NCBI GenBank assembly: GCA_022496805.1
Contig: CM040106.1
Coordinates: 4,898,001-4,962,000 of the forward strand
DNA: 64,000 bases
Direction of reading: 5' to 3'
From: Pohlia nutans
Lineage: Eukaryota; Streptophyta; Bryopsida; Bryales; Mniaceae
Positions 22,900-34,000 of this stretch are shown in pieces. The position numbers and the translations under genes were made by a program. Positions within the stretch are counted from its first letter, which is position 1. The number at the start of each line of letters is the position of its first letter. The notes beneath the pieces are model-generated. The model ran no database searches, was not told the origin of the DNA, and was given only the letters and a program-made list of their open reading frames with translations.

Positions 22900-23750
22900 A
22901 CACTTTCGTCACCGTTCCAAGGCGGGCGACTCCATGCCGAATGAAGCAGAGCACAGGGTTTGCCGTCTGTTGATCCCTTGGAATCGCATGAATCTATAAC
23001 CAAACCCTAAAAGAAGCAGCTGTAACTCAGTTGGACAAAGCCTTCGGTTTGCGGTGCAAATGTTACCTGGGCAACGGCGGAGGTAGGAGTGATCAATGAG
23101 AACGAGCACGAACGCACCGCCGGAGCCAGCGGAGGTCATGGCCAAGTTGGTGATCTTCCTCTGGAGTCCCAATTCTGCCAATTCTTCAAAATGCGAAGAA
23201 TTCAGTGCACGCCATGGCAACAGCTCTCACTGCAATTCGCTGCCGGCCATGGCCATACGCCCCTGCTTCGTTCCACCCCCGCCATCGCCATGGCCATGGC
23301 CTACACCGGCCGAGCTCAGCATTTCGTGTTTTGTGTACAGTAGAATCGACATCCACGAGTACCAGCGGCGACGGAAAGAATGAAAAAAAGCATGTGGATA
23401 CTAGTATACATTGGAGCAATGAGACGGATGGCTAAATTGGAACTGAAGACGGCGATGAGAATAATGCCTTCATCGTAAAGCAGTCCGGCGGAACATGGAC
23501 CGCCAAGCAGAACGGGGGCGAAGCAGAGCTGAAGGCAAGCTTTGCGTCAATGTTGCTCACCTTGCACGCTTCGAACGGTACAGGCCAGCTCCAGCAGACA
23601 CGCACAGCTTGGAAAGGAAACACTTAGGGCAAAGTCCGGGGGCTCTAAGGAAGGCTTAGGGTTTGGTGTCCGGGTATGGCCCAGGTATCGCCCAGGTAAT
23701 GGCCGGGTAATGGCCAGGTGGTACCATTGCAACCATATGGGAAAATTATT
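22900..23750. other. G+C-richer segment inside the CACTA element, possible captured gene piece
   Basis: Base composition rises sharply against the surrounding AT-rich sequence and several frames stay open on both strands. A minus-strand frame (23,220-22,909) reads HFEELAELGLQRKITNLAM and SGGAFVLVLIDHSYLRR, followed by a GTAAC donor-like site. I recognise no family. CACTA elements often pick up host exons, so capture is plausible but not shown. Confidence 0.35.
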
Positions 23751-24038
23751 AATTGCACTCAAGTAGTAATTAATAAATTACTTCTAATACCGTAATCTTG
23801 GATAGATTACCAATTACCGTCATCAACTTTTATGAACCTGCCACATCAGCAAAGTAGTTGCTAGAGTTCTATAAATGTGTAAATGATAAAGTACAGTGCT
23901 GAAACCAACACAAATGAGGCGAGTGTTTTGGCATACTGAACAGAAAATCAAAAAATCAGTTGAAGAGGTCAATGCAGTGCACAAACCAACAAAAGTTTGT
24001 TGATTTGTTGTTGATTTGGACGGCATTTTCTACTAGTG

Positions 24039-24833
24039 AATGAGGTTCTCAAGAGCCAATATTTTTTGAAGCACAGAGACAATAAAATTGATTGCACTAA
24101 AAATACACAACTTTATTGTCATCAATTCACAAATGCCCTGATAAGCCAAAAACAAAGATAAAAAATTGTAGACCCTAATTCAGTCTCCAACAAAGGCAAC
24201 GTAGAGCGTTTTGCATACTACACCAACGCGACAATGATGCACTCCATTCTCAATAACAATTGGACATTGCAGGGGAATGGAGGAATAATCAGATTGGCGG
24301 CCAAGTCGCATCACCTCTAGAACGGTGCATGGATTTGAGTTGTTGCTATAGTATGGACATTGTTGTGTCACTTGACCCTAAACCCTAAACCGCAAAGGTG
24401 ATGAACTAGAAGTTTGACCAAGAGCTTTCCACTACAATTCCAAACTCATGGCTCAGTATAATGAGAAATAAAAGCCAACCACTGTTTCTTCCTAACAAAA
24501 TAACTCAGCCTTACAATTATGCTTCTATTCCTGCCTCAACTCATCACAAAACTGTCGTAAACCTCATGGTAAGTAAATTTATGTCGTAAAACTGTATCGT
24601 GAAATCAGCACCAATTGCTTGATGCTGTCCATTGCAATGGAAGTTACACCGTAACGTTCTTACAATGGAACCTGCCATAAACCATAAACCATCCACATGG
24701 GGCTCATCACCAAAAACTCGACTACATACCTAAGACACACCCTCGTGAGTTTCAACTTTAAAGTGAACATGCAACATCGTACTCTACCATTTTTCTGTAC
24801 AAATTCTATTAATATAACCATCGCATATAAAAT
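24039..24833. other. Spacer, no confirmed exon
   Basis: Probably intronic to the minus-strand gene. One minus-strand frame near 24,371-24,180 is open but could not be joined in phase with neighbours. Confidence 0.35.
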
Positions 24834-25142
24834 CTAAAACAAATGGAATCCAAGTGGGCAAATAATTTGTACCTCAATAGGCTGCGGAGTGACAGTATCA
24901 CTTTTTTTCTGTGGCTTCACAGCCTCTTTACTTACACTACTCAAAAGATCCTCGCCTAGCTTGTGAATTGCCTCCAGGACACTACCAGACCCGGTTCTCT
25001 CGCCAAGCAAATATGACGGCCTCATGGGAGACCTCCGCTTTGACGTACAGGCTGCGCATTTCAGCCATGTCGCGACTGGCTTTGGATTCATATTACTACC
25101 TGTAGACATCATCGGACCATAATGAACGCAGCGCGATATCAA
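24834..25142 (-). CDS. Candidate upstream exon of the unidentified minus-strand gene
   Basis: A minus-strand frame reads from about 25,142 to a possible donor near 24,872, with segments such as VLEAIHKLGEDLLSS and KEAVKPQKKSDTVTPQPIE. An overlapping frame contains MAEMRSLYVKAEVSHEAV and IFAWREN, which looks equally protein-like, and a GTAAGT donor lies near 24,930. The true exon and frame are therefore undecided. It is placed with the 17,877-20,497 gene only because of strand and proximity. Confidence 0.25.
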   Translation of the reverse strand: MISRCVHYGPMMSTGSNMNPKPVATWLKCAACTSKRRSPMRPSYLLGERTGSGSVLEAIHKLGEDLLSSVSKEAVKPQKKSDTVTPQPIEVQIICPLGFHLF

Positions 25143-25504
25143 CCCTAAATCCGCCTTGCCAACGTTTCGCCCCTTTTGAAAATGATTCTACACTTTGCAA
25201 AACTCAAAACTCAAAACTTTGCATATCCAAAGAACTCTGAAGTTCCACCTACAATTCAAGCAGATTAACAACAACGGAAAACTTGGCCTCCTCTTCATTT
25301 GTCCTGTCTTTAGCCCGCATTGTCCACCGTTCAACCCTACAACTAATACCAAGCGCAATCAATTACAGAGCTCACTTTAACTAAACATCTAGAAGAATCA
25401 ATTTTGCATTAATTTGGAATCCTAAAGCTCGGAACAAACAGTTGATGAGAATCACTTTGTAGCAAAAAGATTAAATTAGGGCTTAGGATCTCAAGGTGTG
25501 TACC

Positions 25505-25690
25505 TGACAACACAGATGTCGGTCAGCAGCTTTGACAAGTAGATGAAGCTCGGGCCAAACTGCAACATGGTGTTGTTGCCTTCGATGCAAACAAAAGATA
25601 TTACGCCACAAACACAGTTGTACTCCAAAGAGTTGTTCACAAGCAATCGGGTCGTGAAAAAGATTGTTTTTATCGCCGTTGCAGCTCCAA
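25505..25690 (-). CDS. Candidate exon of the unidentified minus-strand gene
   Basis: A minus-strand frame reads TRLLVNNSLEYNCVCGVISF, then GNNTMLQFGPSFIYLSKLL and ends TDICVV before a GTACAC donor-like site at about 25,503. It has no stop over 55 codons and is bounded upstream by a possible acceptor near 25,700. No initiating ATG is seen. The family is unknown to me. It may be a 5' exon of the gene ending at 17,877. Confidence 0.3.
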
Positions 25691-26560
25691 TGTGATAACT
25701 ATAGTGTTAATACAGATTGGATGTGGTTAGTAATCCTCAGCCAAACGATTATCATCACAGAGCAAGGTGCGATAGAATAGAACTCTCATATATACAAATC
25801 CCTCGATTGAGTCCCAAAACCCTTCATGTCATCGCTATTCTGGTCCAAATCACGCCCCAAAAATTTGACATGGAAGAGCGCGTGGTGCTAGAGGGGGCTA
25901 AAACACAATCGACTCGTTGCGTTGATTAATTAGCACAAAGAATAATCGTTGAGGCAACACTCCAGGGGTAAAGCAAGCTACATGGAGTGTTCGAAGAGAA
26001 AATGCCATGGTATATTGACGACCGGAAGGGCTCGATTGGAACCATCCGGTTACGATGACAGGTGTTCCAATCCTTTCGTAAGAAGTACCGGTTAGCACCG
26101 GTCATCCGGTTGGCTTTTAGTATGAAGCTTTTGTAGAGAAATTGAATTAATTTTAAGGTCCACACTACAATTACCTGGTCAAACCCCAGAATTTCTTACA
26201 TTTAAAAATATATTATGATTATCTACTCTTTTTCTTATGTGAGATATTTTTAGACCAATTTAACCTAATTATTTCATAATTATTTAAGTAAAATATTAAA
26301 GAATTAAGATTTTTTAAAGCCTTTCTCTTGTAAAAATCATAGTGATTACAAAAAAGCTTAGAATACTATGAAGTTGTAGGAAAATTGTAAATAATAGTGA
26401 TTAACAACAAGGTGTAGGTGGGCATGCTTCTTGAGCTGATATAAAAAGAAATTCAATAGAAAAGCATTTTCTGCAGTGTACATTAGAATTTTAGGGTTTT
26501 GAGCTTTAAAATGCTATAAAAAAATAACCATAAATTGAACTAGAAAGTAGAAGGTAGTTG
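25691..26560. other. Spacer
   Basis: No gene supported. Short open frames near 25,720-26,160 lack motifs; 26,165-26,560 is A+T rich. Confidence 0.4.
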
Positions 26561-26634
26561 AAATAATTCTCAGTTGATTTTGTTGTGATTAATACCAATA
26601 GCAATGATTTCATACGGATCCACACGGATGTTGT

Positions 26635-27355
26635 ATGATGACTATATAGATGTCGTACGAAAATAATTTGCATTATGATAGATGTTGAAATCGCACGAAT
26701 ATAATAAAAGGCGTCAATATAATACATATACGATACTAAATCTGCATTAAAGGCAATTGCATGTTATCCGTGTCTTATTAGCCATGTAATGTAAATACGC
26801 GATTAACGCACGGATTCCATCAAGCACGACTTTCGTGCAAAAACAACATTTTTTTCATAATCATTGAAAAGACATTGCATCAACATCCTAGTAATGCATG
26901 TCACTTCTGTATTATAATGACACTTCTAAATCCACGTATGATGTGCAATCTAATCAATGTTTAACAATAAATGCACATCAAGAATTTTGGACCCCACTAA
27001 TTTTGCACGATTTTTCAGTGCATTTATCGTTAAACACTGATTCCGCACGTCATACGTGAATTTAGAAGCGTCGTTACAATACGGAAGTGACATGCATTAC
27101 TAGGATGTTGATGTAGTGTCTTTTCAATGATTATGAAAAAAAGTGTTTTTTTTGCACAAAAGCCGTGCTTGACGGAATTTGTGCGTTAATCGTGTATCTA
27201 CATTACATGGCTAATAAGATATGGATAATATGCGATTGTCTTTAATGCGGATGTAGTATCGTATGCATATCATATCAACGCCTTTTATTATATCCGTGCG
27301 ATTTCAGCATTTACCATAATGCAAATTTTTTTCGTACGACATCCGTGTAATTATA
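26635..27355. repeat. ~720-bp imperfect palindrome formed by two left ends of the TIR family
   Basis: The left arm (about 26,635-26,975) is the reverse complement of the right arm (about 27,018-27,355). Shared words include CTTATTAGCCATGTAATGTA, GATTAACGCACGGATTCC and ATAATAAAAGGCGT. The central ~40 bases hold AATTTTGGACCCCACT, the terminal repeat of the complete element. The left arm lacks its own terminal repeat. Confidence 0.85.
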
Positions 27356-28137
27356 GTACAAGTTTTTAATTTGAGAATGAGTGATTTATATTTCTCAACG
27401 CCACTTGCGTTCAAGGGTGTGTTTTTGAACTACAGTAGCATATCATAATTCTCAACAAAAAAAGTTTATAATGTTCTAAAACTATTGATTTATTAATGAA
27501 ATATAATAAATAGAGAAAATATCAAAATATTTTAATGTTTTCTTTTGGAATCTTTTGGAATCTTTTATATTATATTGGAATATTGGAATATTCCAAGAGT
27601 ATTCTTTTAATTATCCTTACGGTCTAATTTCCCAAAACATTTTTAGATCTTCATTTATAAAATTTAGAAGCAATGAACATTAAAATTTCAATGAAATTAC
27701 ATTTTACGTTTTTAGATTTCAAATTTGGTATTATTGGTTATCATTGTACTTTTCATCATAAGAGCCTAAAAAAAATTGTACAGCAAAGGACAACATTACT
27801 TTTCCATAATAGTAAAATTTGTAACACAAGACAATGTCGAGGTGTTGATTTTTTGAAAGTTCCCTTAGGTGGAGTTAACTTGAATTGGCACAATTCAAAT
27901 TGGGTTTGAAAGTATACTTGATTTCCTATTAGAAAATAATTATAGTTTAATTTAATTTTTTAGTCTCGGGCAGCTCATAAAAGGGGGCATTGACCAAAAC
28001 ATAATCTCTCAAAGCATTGAGAGTTAAAATGAGTTTAAATTCAGACTTTCTTTGAACTCAATTTAAGCAACTTTTCAAAAAATAAAATTGCAAGAGCTTT
28101 TAATTGCTTGCTACAACATTCAAACCATTGAATATTT

Positions 28138-28745
28138 TTTCTAGATATAGAAAAAAGCTTGTATAATGGAGTTCAAAAAAAAATTGGAATAAAAAGATTT
28201 GTTTGCATTGCTAAATACATCTAAAGTCTGCTGAAAATAAAAAACAACTCAAAGCCTATAAGATTTTGGCAAAAAAAAATTAAAAAATTAAAAAATTGTA
28301 ATTTTCTCTAGATATCTACTGCAAAAAAATTAAATAAAAAAATAAAAAATGGAACTTTTTCCTAACATCGCAAAAATGCATCCAAAGTCTGCTTTAAAAA
28401 AAAGCTCACTGCCACCACAATTTTGGCAAAAATTAAATAAATTCATAAGATCTTGAAAAGAATCCTTGATATAAAAATAGTCTTCCATAATTTAGAAGAC
28501 TATTTGGAAAAAAAAAATTTGGAAAAAAAGTTTTTTTACATAGTTAAAAACATTCAAAGTCCGCTGGAAAAAAAACAGCTCACAGCGATGATCTGCCATC
28601 ACGATTTTGGTCAAAAAATAAATAAAAAATAAAAAATAAATTTTTTTGAAAGAATTTGTAGATGTAGAAAAAGCCCTGCATGTTGTAGTGCAAAAAAATT
28701 GAAAAAAGATTTATACACACATGGCAAAAAATTGCCAATGGTTTC
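28138..28745 (+). repeat. Internal ~165-bp tandem repeat of the TIR element
   Basis: Units start with TCTAGATATAGAAAAAAGCT-like words near 28,140, 28,306, 28,465 and 28,656, with the same internal words as the array in copy A. The units have diverged by indels in A-runs. Confidence 0.75.
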
Positions 28746-28822
28746 ATTCCTTTATAATTACCAAAAGAGTTCATTTACTTGCATCAAGGCTTTGAGATGG
28801 TTTGGTGGTTTAGAGCTTGGTT

Positions 28823-29625
28823 CCAAATACGGCTACCGGATTGGGCTTAAGCGTATAACGGGCCGTATGAGAGAACTCCGAGACCTTCGCAACAGGGGTT
28901 ACACGAATGCTCAATGCAAACAGCTCATACAGCGAGCATGGCACCCGTGGTTACCGAGGAAAATTGCTTCAATGCAATGGCTAGCGATGGCTAGGGGATT
29001 ACCGATTGGGGATTGGAGAGCACAGGCGGGCTGGGAGGGTAATTGCAAGATGTGCGGCAACGCCACCGAGAGCGTGGAACATGCCCTCAAGTCGTGCCCA
29101 GTAGTAGCTCCAGCGTGGGAACGTTTCAACGCCCTTCGAGCTACATCCCGCCGCCCAGGTACATACGAGACTTGGCACCAAATCTTACATGGGCAATGTC
29201 ACCGTCCCGGGTTACAGACAATACAGGACGGAATGGCGTGGGACACCGGCCACACCACTTATGTGACGGAAGACTCTACTTGGGAAATACTTCGATCTAA
29301 ACTCCTTTGGAACCTCTGGGTACAGAAATGTTTCCAGGAACTTAATGGAGTGGCTTTCAGCCTGGGCAAAGCCCTCTACGTTGCTTGGAAGACATGCATT
29401 CATATAGGAATGGAGGTCTGGAACAGCATTACGAGACACACACGCGGCCAGGAAAGAATCACGTTCTTGAGGACCACATTTCACAAAATCTGGATGGACG
29501 AGGGCATTTTTGCTACTTTAGACGGACCTAAGCCTCGGTGGAAATGCATACGGCCTATCAGCTTCTTACCCCAGGATTTGGCGACCCATGTTCCAAGATA
29601 TCTTCAAATCATCCCAGAGCGCTAA
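28823..29625 (+). pseudogene. LINE ORF2 C-terminal fragment with zf-RVT domain
   Basis: The open frame shows HPWLPRKIASMQWLAMARG, then CKMCGNATESVEHALKSCP and AWERF. This C-x2-C...E-x2-H-x4-C-x5-W arrangement is the zf-RVT zinc-binding domain at the end of plant LINE reverse transcriptases. The reverse transcriptase and endonuclease parts are missing through 5' truncation at 28,823. The frame has no internal stop for 267 codons, so the insertion is fairly young. It ends at TAA (29,623-29,625), but the same frame stays open afterward. The apparent upstream ATG at 28,699 belongs to the host element, not to the LINE. Confidence 0.85.
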
Positions 29626-30330
29626 CTTAGCCCAGACAAGGATTCGTTTCATTCCCAGGACTCTGCGGATCTACACGATGCCATAGACACATTATTCGAG
29701 GAAGTAAATCAGGCGATCGCAGATAGAGAGGAGGAAGACAGGACCATGCCGATGGCGAGGGACTCGACACCGACCTCCCCTCCTCCTCAGACCAACAACA
29801 CAACAATCTCAAGATTTGAAGTGGGAGAATCCTCTCGAACGCCGCAGACCACGCAACAAAGCCAGCACCGAGAGGAGGAGCTTCCCGAACTTACCTTGGC
29901 AACGCAGACGACCCAACAAGTAAGACGTGATGCTAGCCTTGCCTCAGCTACTCTCCCGGAAGATCACCTTCAACTGGAAATCGACCGGATGCTCAAGAAT
30001 GCCGAGGAGGAGCGCCATCAAGAACTGATGCAAGCGGCCACTTGTGAAGCTGTTGCTCGGGCGGACGCTGCCCGCGGACCTTATTGCGCCGACGAGCTCC
30101 CAGCCATGGTTAGACTAGCGAGACGGGATCCCAATTTCTATGGCCTGGCGGCCCTTGAGATGTACACGGGAGTGGCTCAGCAGCTGAGTGCGGACGACTA
30201 TCGCTGGTGGATGCGTGACGGCTTAGAGTACTTCAACTTGGGTCCTAGGCATCCCCGTTCAAAGTTTTTCCGTGGTTTTCTGCAAGCAAGGATTTTGCGA
30301 TCGCGCTGTCGGGCCCTTCCCTTTCAGTGG
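29626..30330 (+). pseudogene. In-frame continuation of the LINE ORF after the zf-RVT domain
   Basis: Directly after the TAA, the same frame continues LSPDKDSFHSQDSADLHDAI, then a Pro/Thr/Gln-rich linker and a helical, charged part with LPEDHLQLEIDRMLKNAEEE, RLARRDPNFYGLAALEMYTG and PRHPRSKFFRGFLQARILR. Coding character fades near 30,330 and the 3' untranslated-like GGCCCTTGG repeats follow. I do not recognise the C-terminal domain. Either this LINE family has a long tail past zf-RVT and this copy acquired one stop, or it is a second ORF. Confidence 0.6.
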
Positions 30331-30516
30331 GAACAGGTCGGACCCTCGTTCGCTTTAGTTTACTTTTGTCAGGCCCTTGGCCCTCTTTTTCCTTTGGCCC
30401 TTGGCCGTTGTTTTCTTAGCCTGTGGCCGTCGGTTCTTTGGCCCTTGGCTGGGCTCGGTTCCGCCTTTGTTCTTCGCGTTTCTGCGCTTCTTTTTCTAAC
30501 CCTGATAGGGATTTCA

Positions 30517-30663
30517 TGGTTTAGAGCTTGGTTAGTAAGCGGGAGGTCTCAAGTTCAAGTTCTACCATCGGTGATAGACCTTGGAAAGCTGTGGTGGGCC
30601 CCGCCGTCGATTTGGGCAGTTGGAGTAGTTGAATTGGGCAGTTCGAAAATTCCATTGGGTAGA
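30517..30663 (+). repeat. tRNA-like module, right portion after the LINE
   Basis: TGGTTTAGAGCTTGG (A-box-like), then GGTCTCAAGTTCAAGTTC (B-box-like) and the tail GGGCAGTTGGAGTAG. Together with 28,783-28,822 it represents the module seen uninterrupted at 12,419-12,567. Confidence 0.55.
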
Positions 30664-31034
30664 GGAAAATAATGATTTATTATTTTATTTTATATTTTTT
30701 AATAATATTATTTTGATCGAATGTAGATATAGAAAGAAAAAAAACTTTAGATATGGGAAAGATGATGTCACACAAAAAGGCTGTGAATCAATGTGGTTTT
30801 AAAGACGATTAAAACACGACATTTGACAACTGTACAGAATGTAGAATTCACACGTTTTCAATAGATGTATCAATCGTGTCAAATCAGTACTATATCTGTT
30901 TGTACAATCGTGATGTCATATCAGTGCAGTTGCGAAGAATGACGCAACGATGCGGAATCAGTGCAAAAACGTACGAACCGATGAAATATCGGAAATCGCA
31001 CTAAAATCGTGCAAAATCAGTGGGGTTCAAAATT

Positions 31035-34000
31035 CATGATGCGTTGAAGATGGGAAGTGACTAGGGTTGTTTTTAAAGATGTTGAGGTTGGACATCACTC
31101 AAAATGGCTACTCTCTTGCTATTGGTCTAGGCAATACTAATGTGTTTCTCTTATCAAAGGAAATCCTTGCTTCAAGAGTTTGTATCAAGAACAATAACAC
31201 CTTGATGCATTGCGATGCCCCAACAATTGTTGGGTCATGCTGGGATGCGAAGTACAATAGGCTCATAAAAAATAAGTTCATATTCACATACTTAGGTAAA
31301 AGCTCTTTTGCAAGGATAACCACTACAAAGAATACACCGATACAAAACATGACGTACTTGCCGCGAAAAAGAGTTTCAATGGCATAATGACAACAATCAT
31401 CTAGAAAGACATGATGAAATACATGGAAGGGATGACGTGGTTCAAAAGGAGATTCCAGCCTCTTCATCCCAACAGTGAGAAGAACACGTTTGCATCCTAA
31501 AATTTCTATGACTTCATGAAAAATTATACCGTGGTAGAGAACGTAGAGACTCTATCATATAATAATAGGATCAGGTTTGATGTTTGCGTGGCACAATCGT
31601 CTCTACTTTGATTTTGTTGAATGTTTTGTTATTTTGGCATATTCACATGGGAATTGAAAAAGTTCTAATGGATAATGTTCACCATGAAATAACACAAAAT
31701 TGTAAATTCACCTGATTCATTTCTAAGTAATTTTTATTACTAATTATCAAATATGTTTTTTTTGTTTTTTGTCTTTAGAAAAACTATCTAACCATCTAAA
31801 ATTTTAGGTAGTGCTATACGGAAAAATAAAGCACGAACAAAGATGCAAGCAATAATAAGAAGCCAGAAAAAAGATTATTTTCTCTGTAACTATTGGCTTT
31901 TTCCACTTGTTTCATCACTCTAAGCCATCGTACAAAAGCAATCCAAAAAGAACAATTAGGATCATAGTCGATTCTTCGTACAAGGCCAATAGACAAGCTC
32001 TTGTACTAGCTGTTGAAAGTCTTTATGCACTACCGCTTCATTTTGATATTGATATCCTCCGGCCCAAGGATTTTGTTGTGTTAAACTTTGACTCTAGTGG
32101 CGAGGTAATCTTCTTCAGCAGACAAATACGGAGAGAGTCTTTTGTCCACCGGAGACAAGACTAGCTGAGGACAAGGATGAAGCTCAGCCAACATTAGTTC
32201 TCTATGCCTCTAGTCTGTGCTTGTGATTCAACAATGTTGATTGCCCTTGAAAGATGGTTTAAAAACTCAAATTGTTGGATATAACATACTATAAACTATC
32301 TCTTAGCGGAGTTTGGTAGTTTTCAAAGGCATTAGATTGAGACTAACTTGCTTTTAGGTAAGCTGATGTCTAACGATTATCGGAAGTCAATCCTTAGCCA
32401 ACCTTTTCAAAGTCCAACGACATTAGAAAGCTACTGAATTCACTTTGGAATGAGCTCAAGAGATGAAGATTGGGCGGGTGGAAAACGCAAAATTAACTAT
32501 CCATTTGTGGAGCTACTCTTGCAGCCTATTGTCAAGAAAGCCCCGTTAATGTTCATTAATACGTAGGACGGTGGAAACGTCACGTTTGTTGCTTTAATAA
32601 ATTCCTTTCCATATTTCATGACTTCTTGATCAATAATATAGCTGTACATTATATTGATCGTCTACAAATGTAGTTTGTTGTTGAGCTCATCACCTTCATC
32701 TCTTCCTATCCAGATGAGCATTCAAATTAGCATCAAGTTTGATCATGACAATGACAAGAAGCAATTGGCATACGACCGACTGCGGGGATATCGTTATATT
32801 TTAATGTGATCGTGATTCACTATTGGACGCTACATCGAGGCGACAAAATACAACGCCTCTTCAGGATAAGCTTCAAGAGGCTCAAGATATGTTTGAAACA
32901 TCCGACTCAAGTAGTGTATCTCTACGAAATGTTGTTATAATTTCTACATGTCCTTATGAGCATGGACAACAATTTAGGCAGAGTGAGTGGGAGCCCATGT
33001 CACTTGAAGGACCCAAGCCGATGACGTACGACTCATCTAAATTCAATCTTTGAGATGTGGTTGTTGCAAAAGACGGACTAGGGAGCATGAGTGTGGATTT
33101 GACTAATTTTCCCGTGAATGAGATTGTGACACGGAATTTTATTCTTCCTCTATTGATCTTTTTGTTAGATTTGCTCACAGGACGTGTTCTTAGTTGTTGC
33201 ATTGGTGAACCGCCAATACTATTTAAATGAGATATATCAAGAGAGGATTATGTACCCTTTGGTTTGAGTCAGTTGACAACTTTGAGTTCATTCATCATTT
33301 GGGATACTAAGCCCTAATCAGCTCTCAACGCACCATCAATGAGACTCTGAGATGAGTCGCCTGTACTTGTTGCTATCTCCTCTGTACCGCCAATAGTTTT
33401 GGTAGATGTAGACGTCTCCACTATTGCCAGCCCCTTCATAATTAATGCTAAATCTTTTTCTTCCATTTATGATAGGTCAAGCATATTTGGGAGGACAGAG
33501 GAGAATCAACTATTTTGCCAGCTAAGATTGAGATTGCCCACCTTGTTGCAAGAGAGTTCTTTGATTGACCTACAAAATCTATAAGCACAAGTGGTTCTAT
33601 CCTTTTCCGAAGTGGTCAACAAAGATGAAATAATACCACATTTGTTGGTGAAGAAGATCTCTTGTTTGTTGCCAAGGTCTCAAAAGTATGTATTTACAAA
33701 GTTCAAAGGACAAAGTTTCCAAGGCTAAGAGCGGGGCAACTTAGTGTCTGCTCCTCTAAAGACAGATTTCAGGCAATGAGAATCAACCTAAGAATAATCT
33801 GTGTTTCTCTTAAATAGAAGAGACTTAAGAAGTAGCGCATTGGGGGACTTTAGTGATTCAGACATGCTTTTCCATCTTCAAAGTAGCTTGTGGTTCTTTT
33901 ACATGAAATATTGTAGACTATGTACATATAGATTGGCACACTGACTAGCCAGTTGGATGTCAATTGTAACTTGCATTGGTAATGCTATACGTAATTTACA

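Larger units (their letters stand above)
20911..24038. mobile_element. Non-autonomous CACTA element with AAT target duplication
   Basis: The left end reads CAGTAGTAGAAAT (one base off CACTAGTAGAAA) and the right end TTTCTACTAGTG, a plant CACTA terminus. AAT is duplicated at 20,908-20,910 and 24,039-24,041, the 3-bp duplication expected of this superfamily. Both subterminal regions carry repeated words of GTTGAT and TTGTTGATTTGG type. No transposase is encoded. It contains a nested fold-back element (21,434-21,840) and a G+C-richer segment (22,900-23,750) that may be captured gene sequence. It lies upstream of the exons at 17,877-20,497. Confidence 0.85.
28823..30516 (+). mobile_element. 5'-truncated LINE with 17-bp target-site duplication
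   Basis: TGGTTTAGAGCTTGGTT occurs at 28,806-28,822 and again at 30,517-30,533, flanking a 1,694-bp segment absent from copies A and B of the host element. The segment encodes the C-terminal part of a LINE ORF2 with a zf-RVT domain and ends with a T- and G-rich 3' untranslated-like region (repeated GGCCCTTGGC words). A long duplication and 5' truncation are the signature of target-primed reverse transcription. There is no poly-A tail before the right duplication, which is unusual for some LINE clades but known in others. Confidence 0.88.
26983..31034 (+). mobile_element. Complete 4.05-kb GGACCCCACT-family TIR element
   Basis: The left terminus AATTTTGGACCCCACTAATT...GCACGATTTTTCAGTGC (26,983-27,021) is matched inverted by the right terminus near 30,998-31,034 (GTGCAAAATCAGTGGGGTTC, then AAAATT). 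Inside, in order: a left region shared with copy B, a ~165-bp tandem repeat, a tRNA-like module interrupted by a LINE (28,823-30,516), and a right region shared with copies A and C. I could not find a convincing flanking target duplication, partly because the left neighbour is an inverted family fragment. No transposase is encoded, so it is non-autonomous. The superfamily is unassigned; long TIRs would fit a Mutator-like or other TIR type. Confidence 0.8.

Noticed and set aside
22803..23435. Many overlapping open frames on both strands that could be read as a gene
   Set aside because: They arise from locally higher G+C inside a non-autonomous CACTA element. No single frame has a family motif or a convincing splice pattern, so only a possible captured segment is reported.
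28699..28822. ATG-started N-terminal extension of the LINE open frame
   Set aside because: These codons lie in the host TIR element before the target duplication; the LINE starts at 28,823.
26950..31060. 9-bp Mutator-type target duplication around the complete TIR element
   Set aside because: The bases outside the two ends (CACATCAAG and CATGATGCG) do not match, so no superfamily is claimed.
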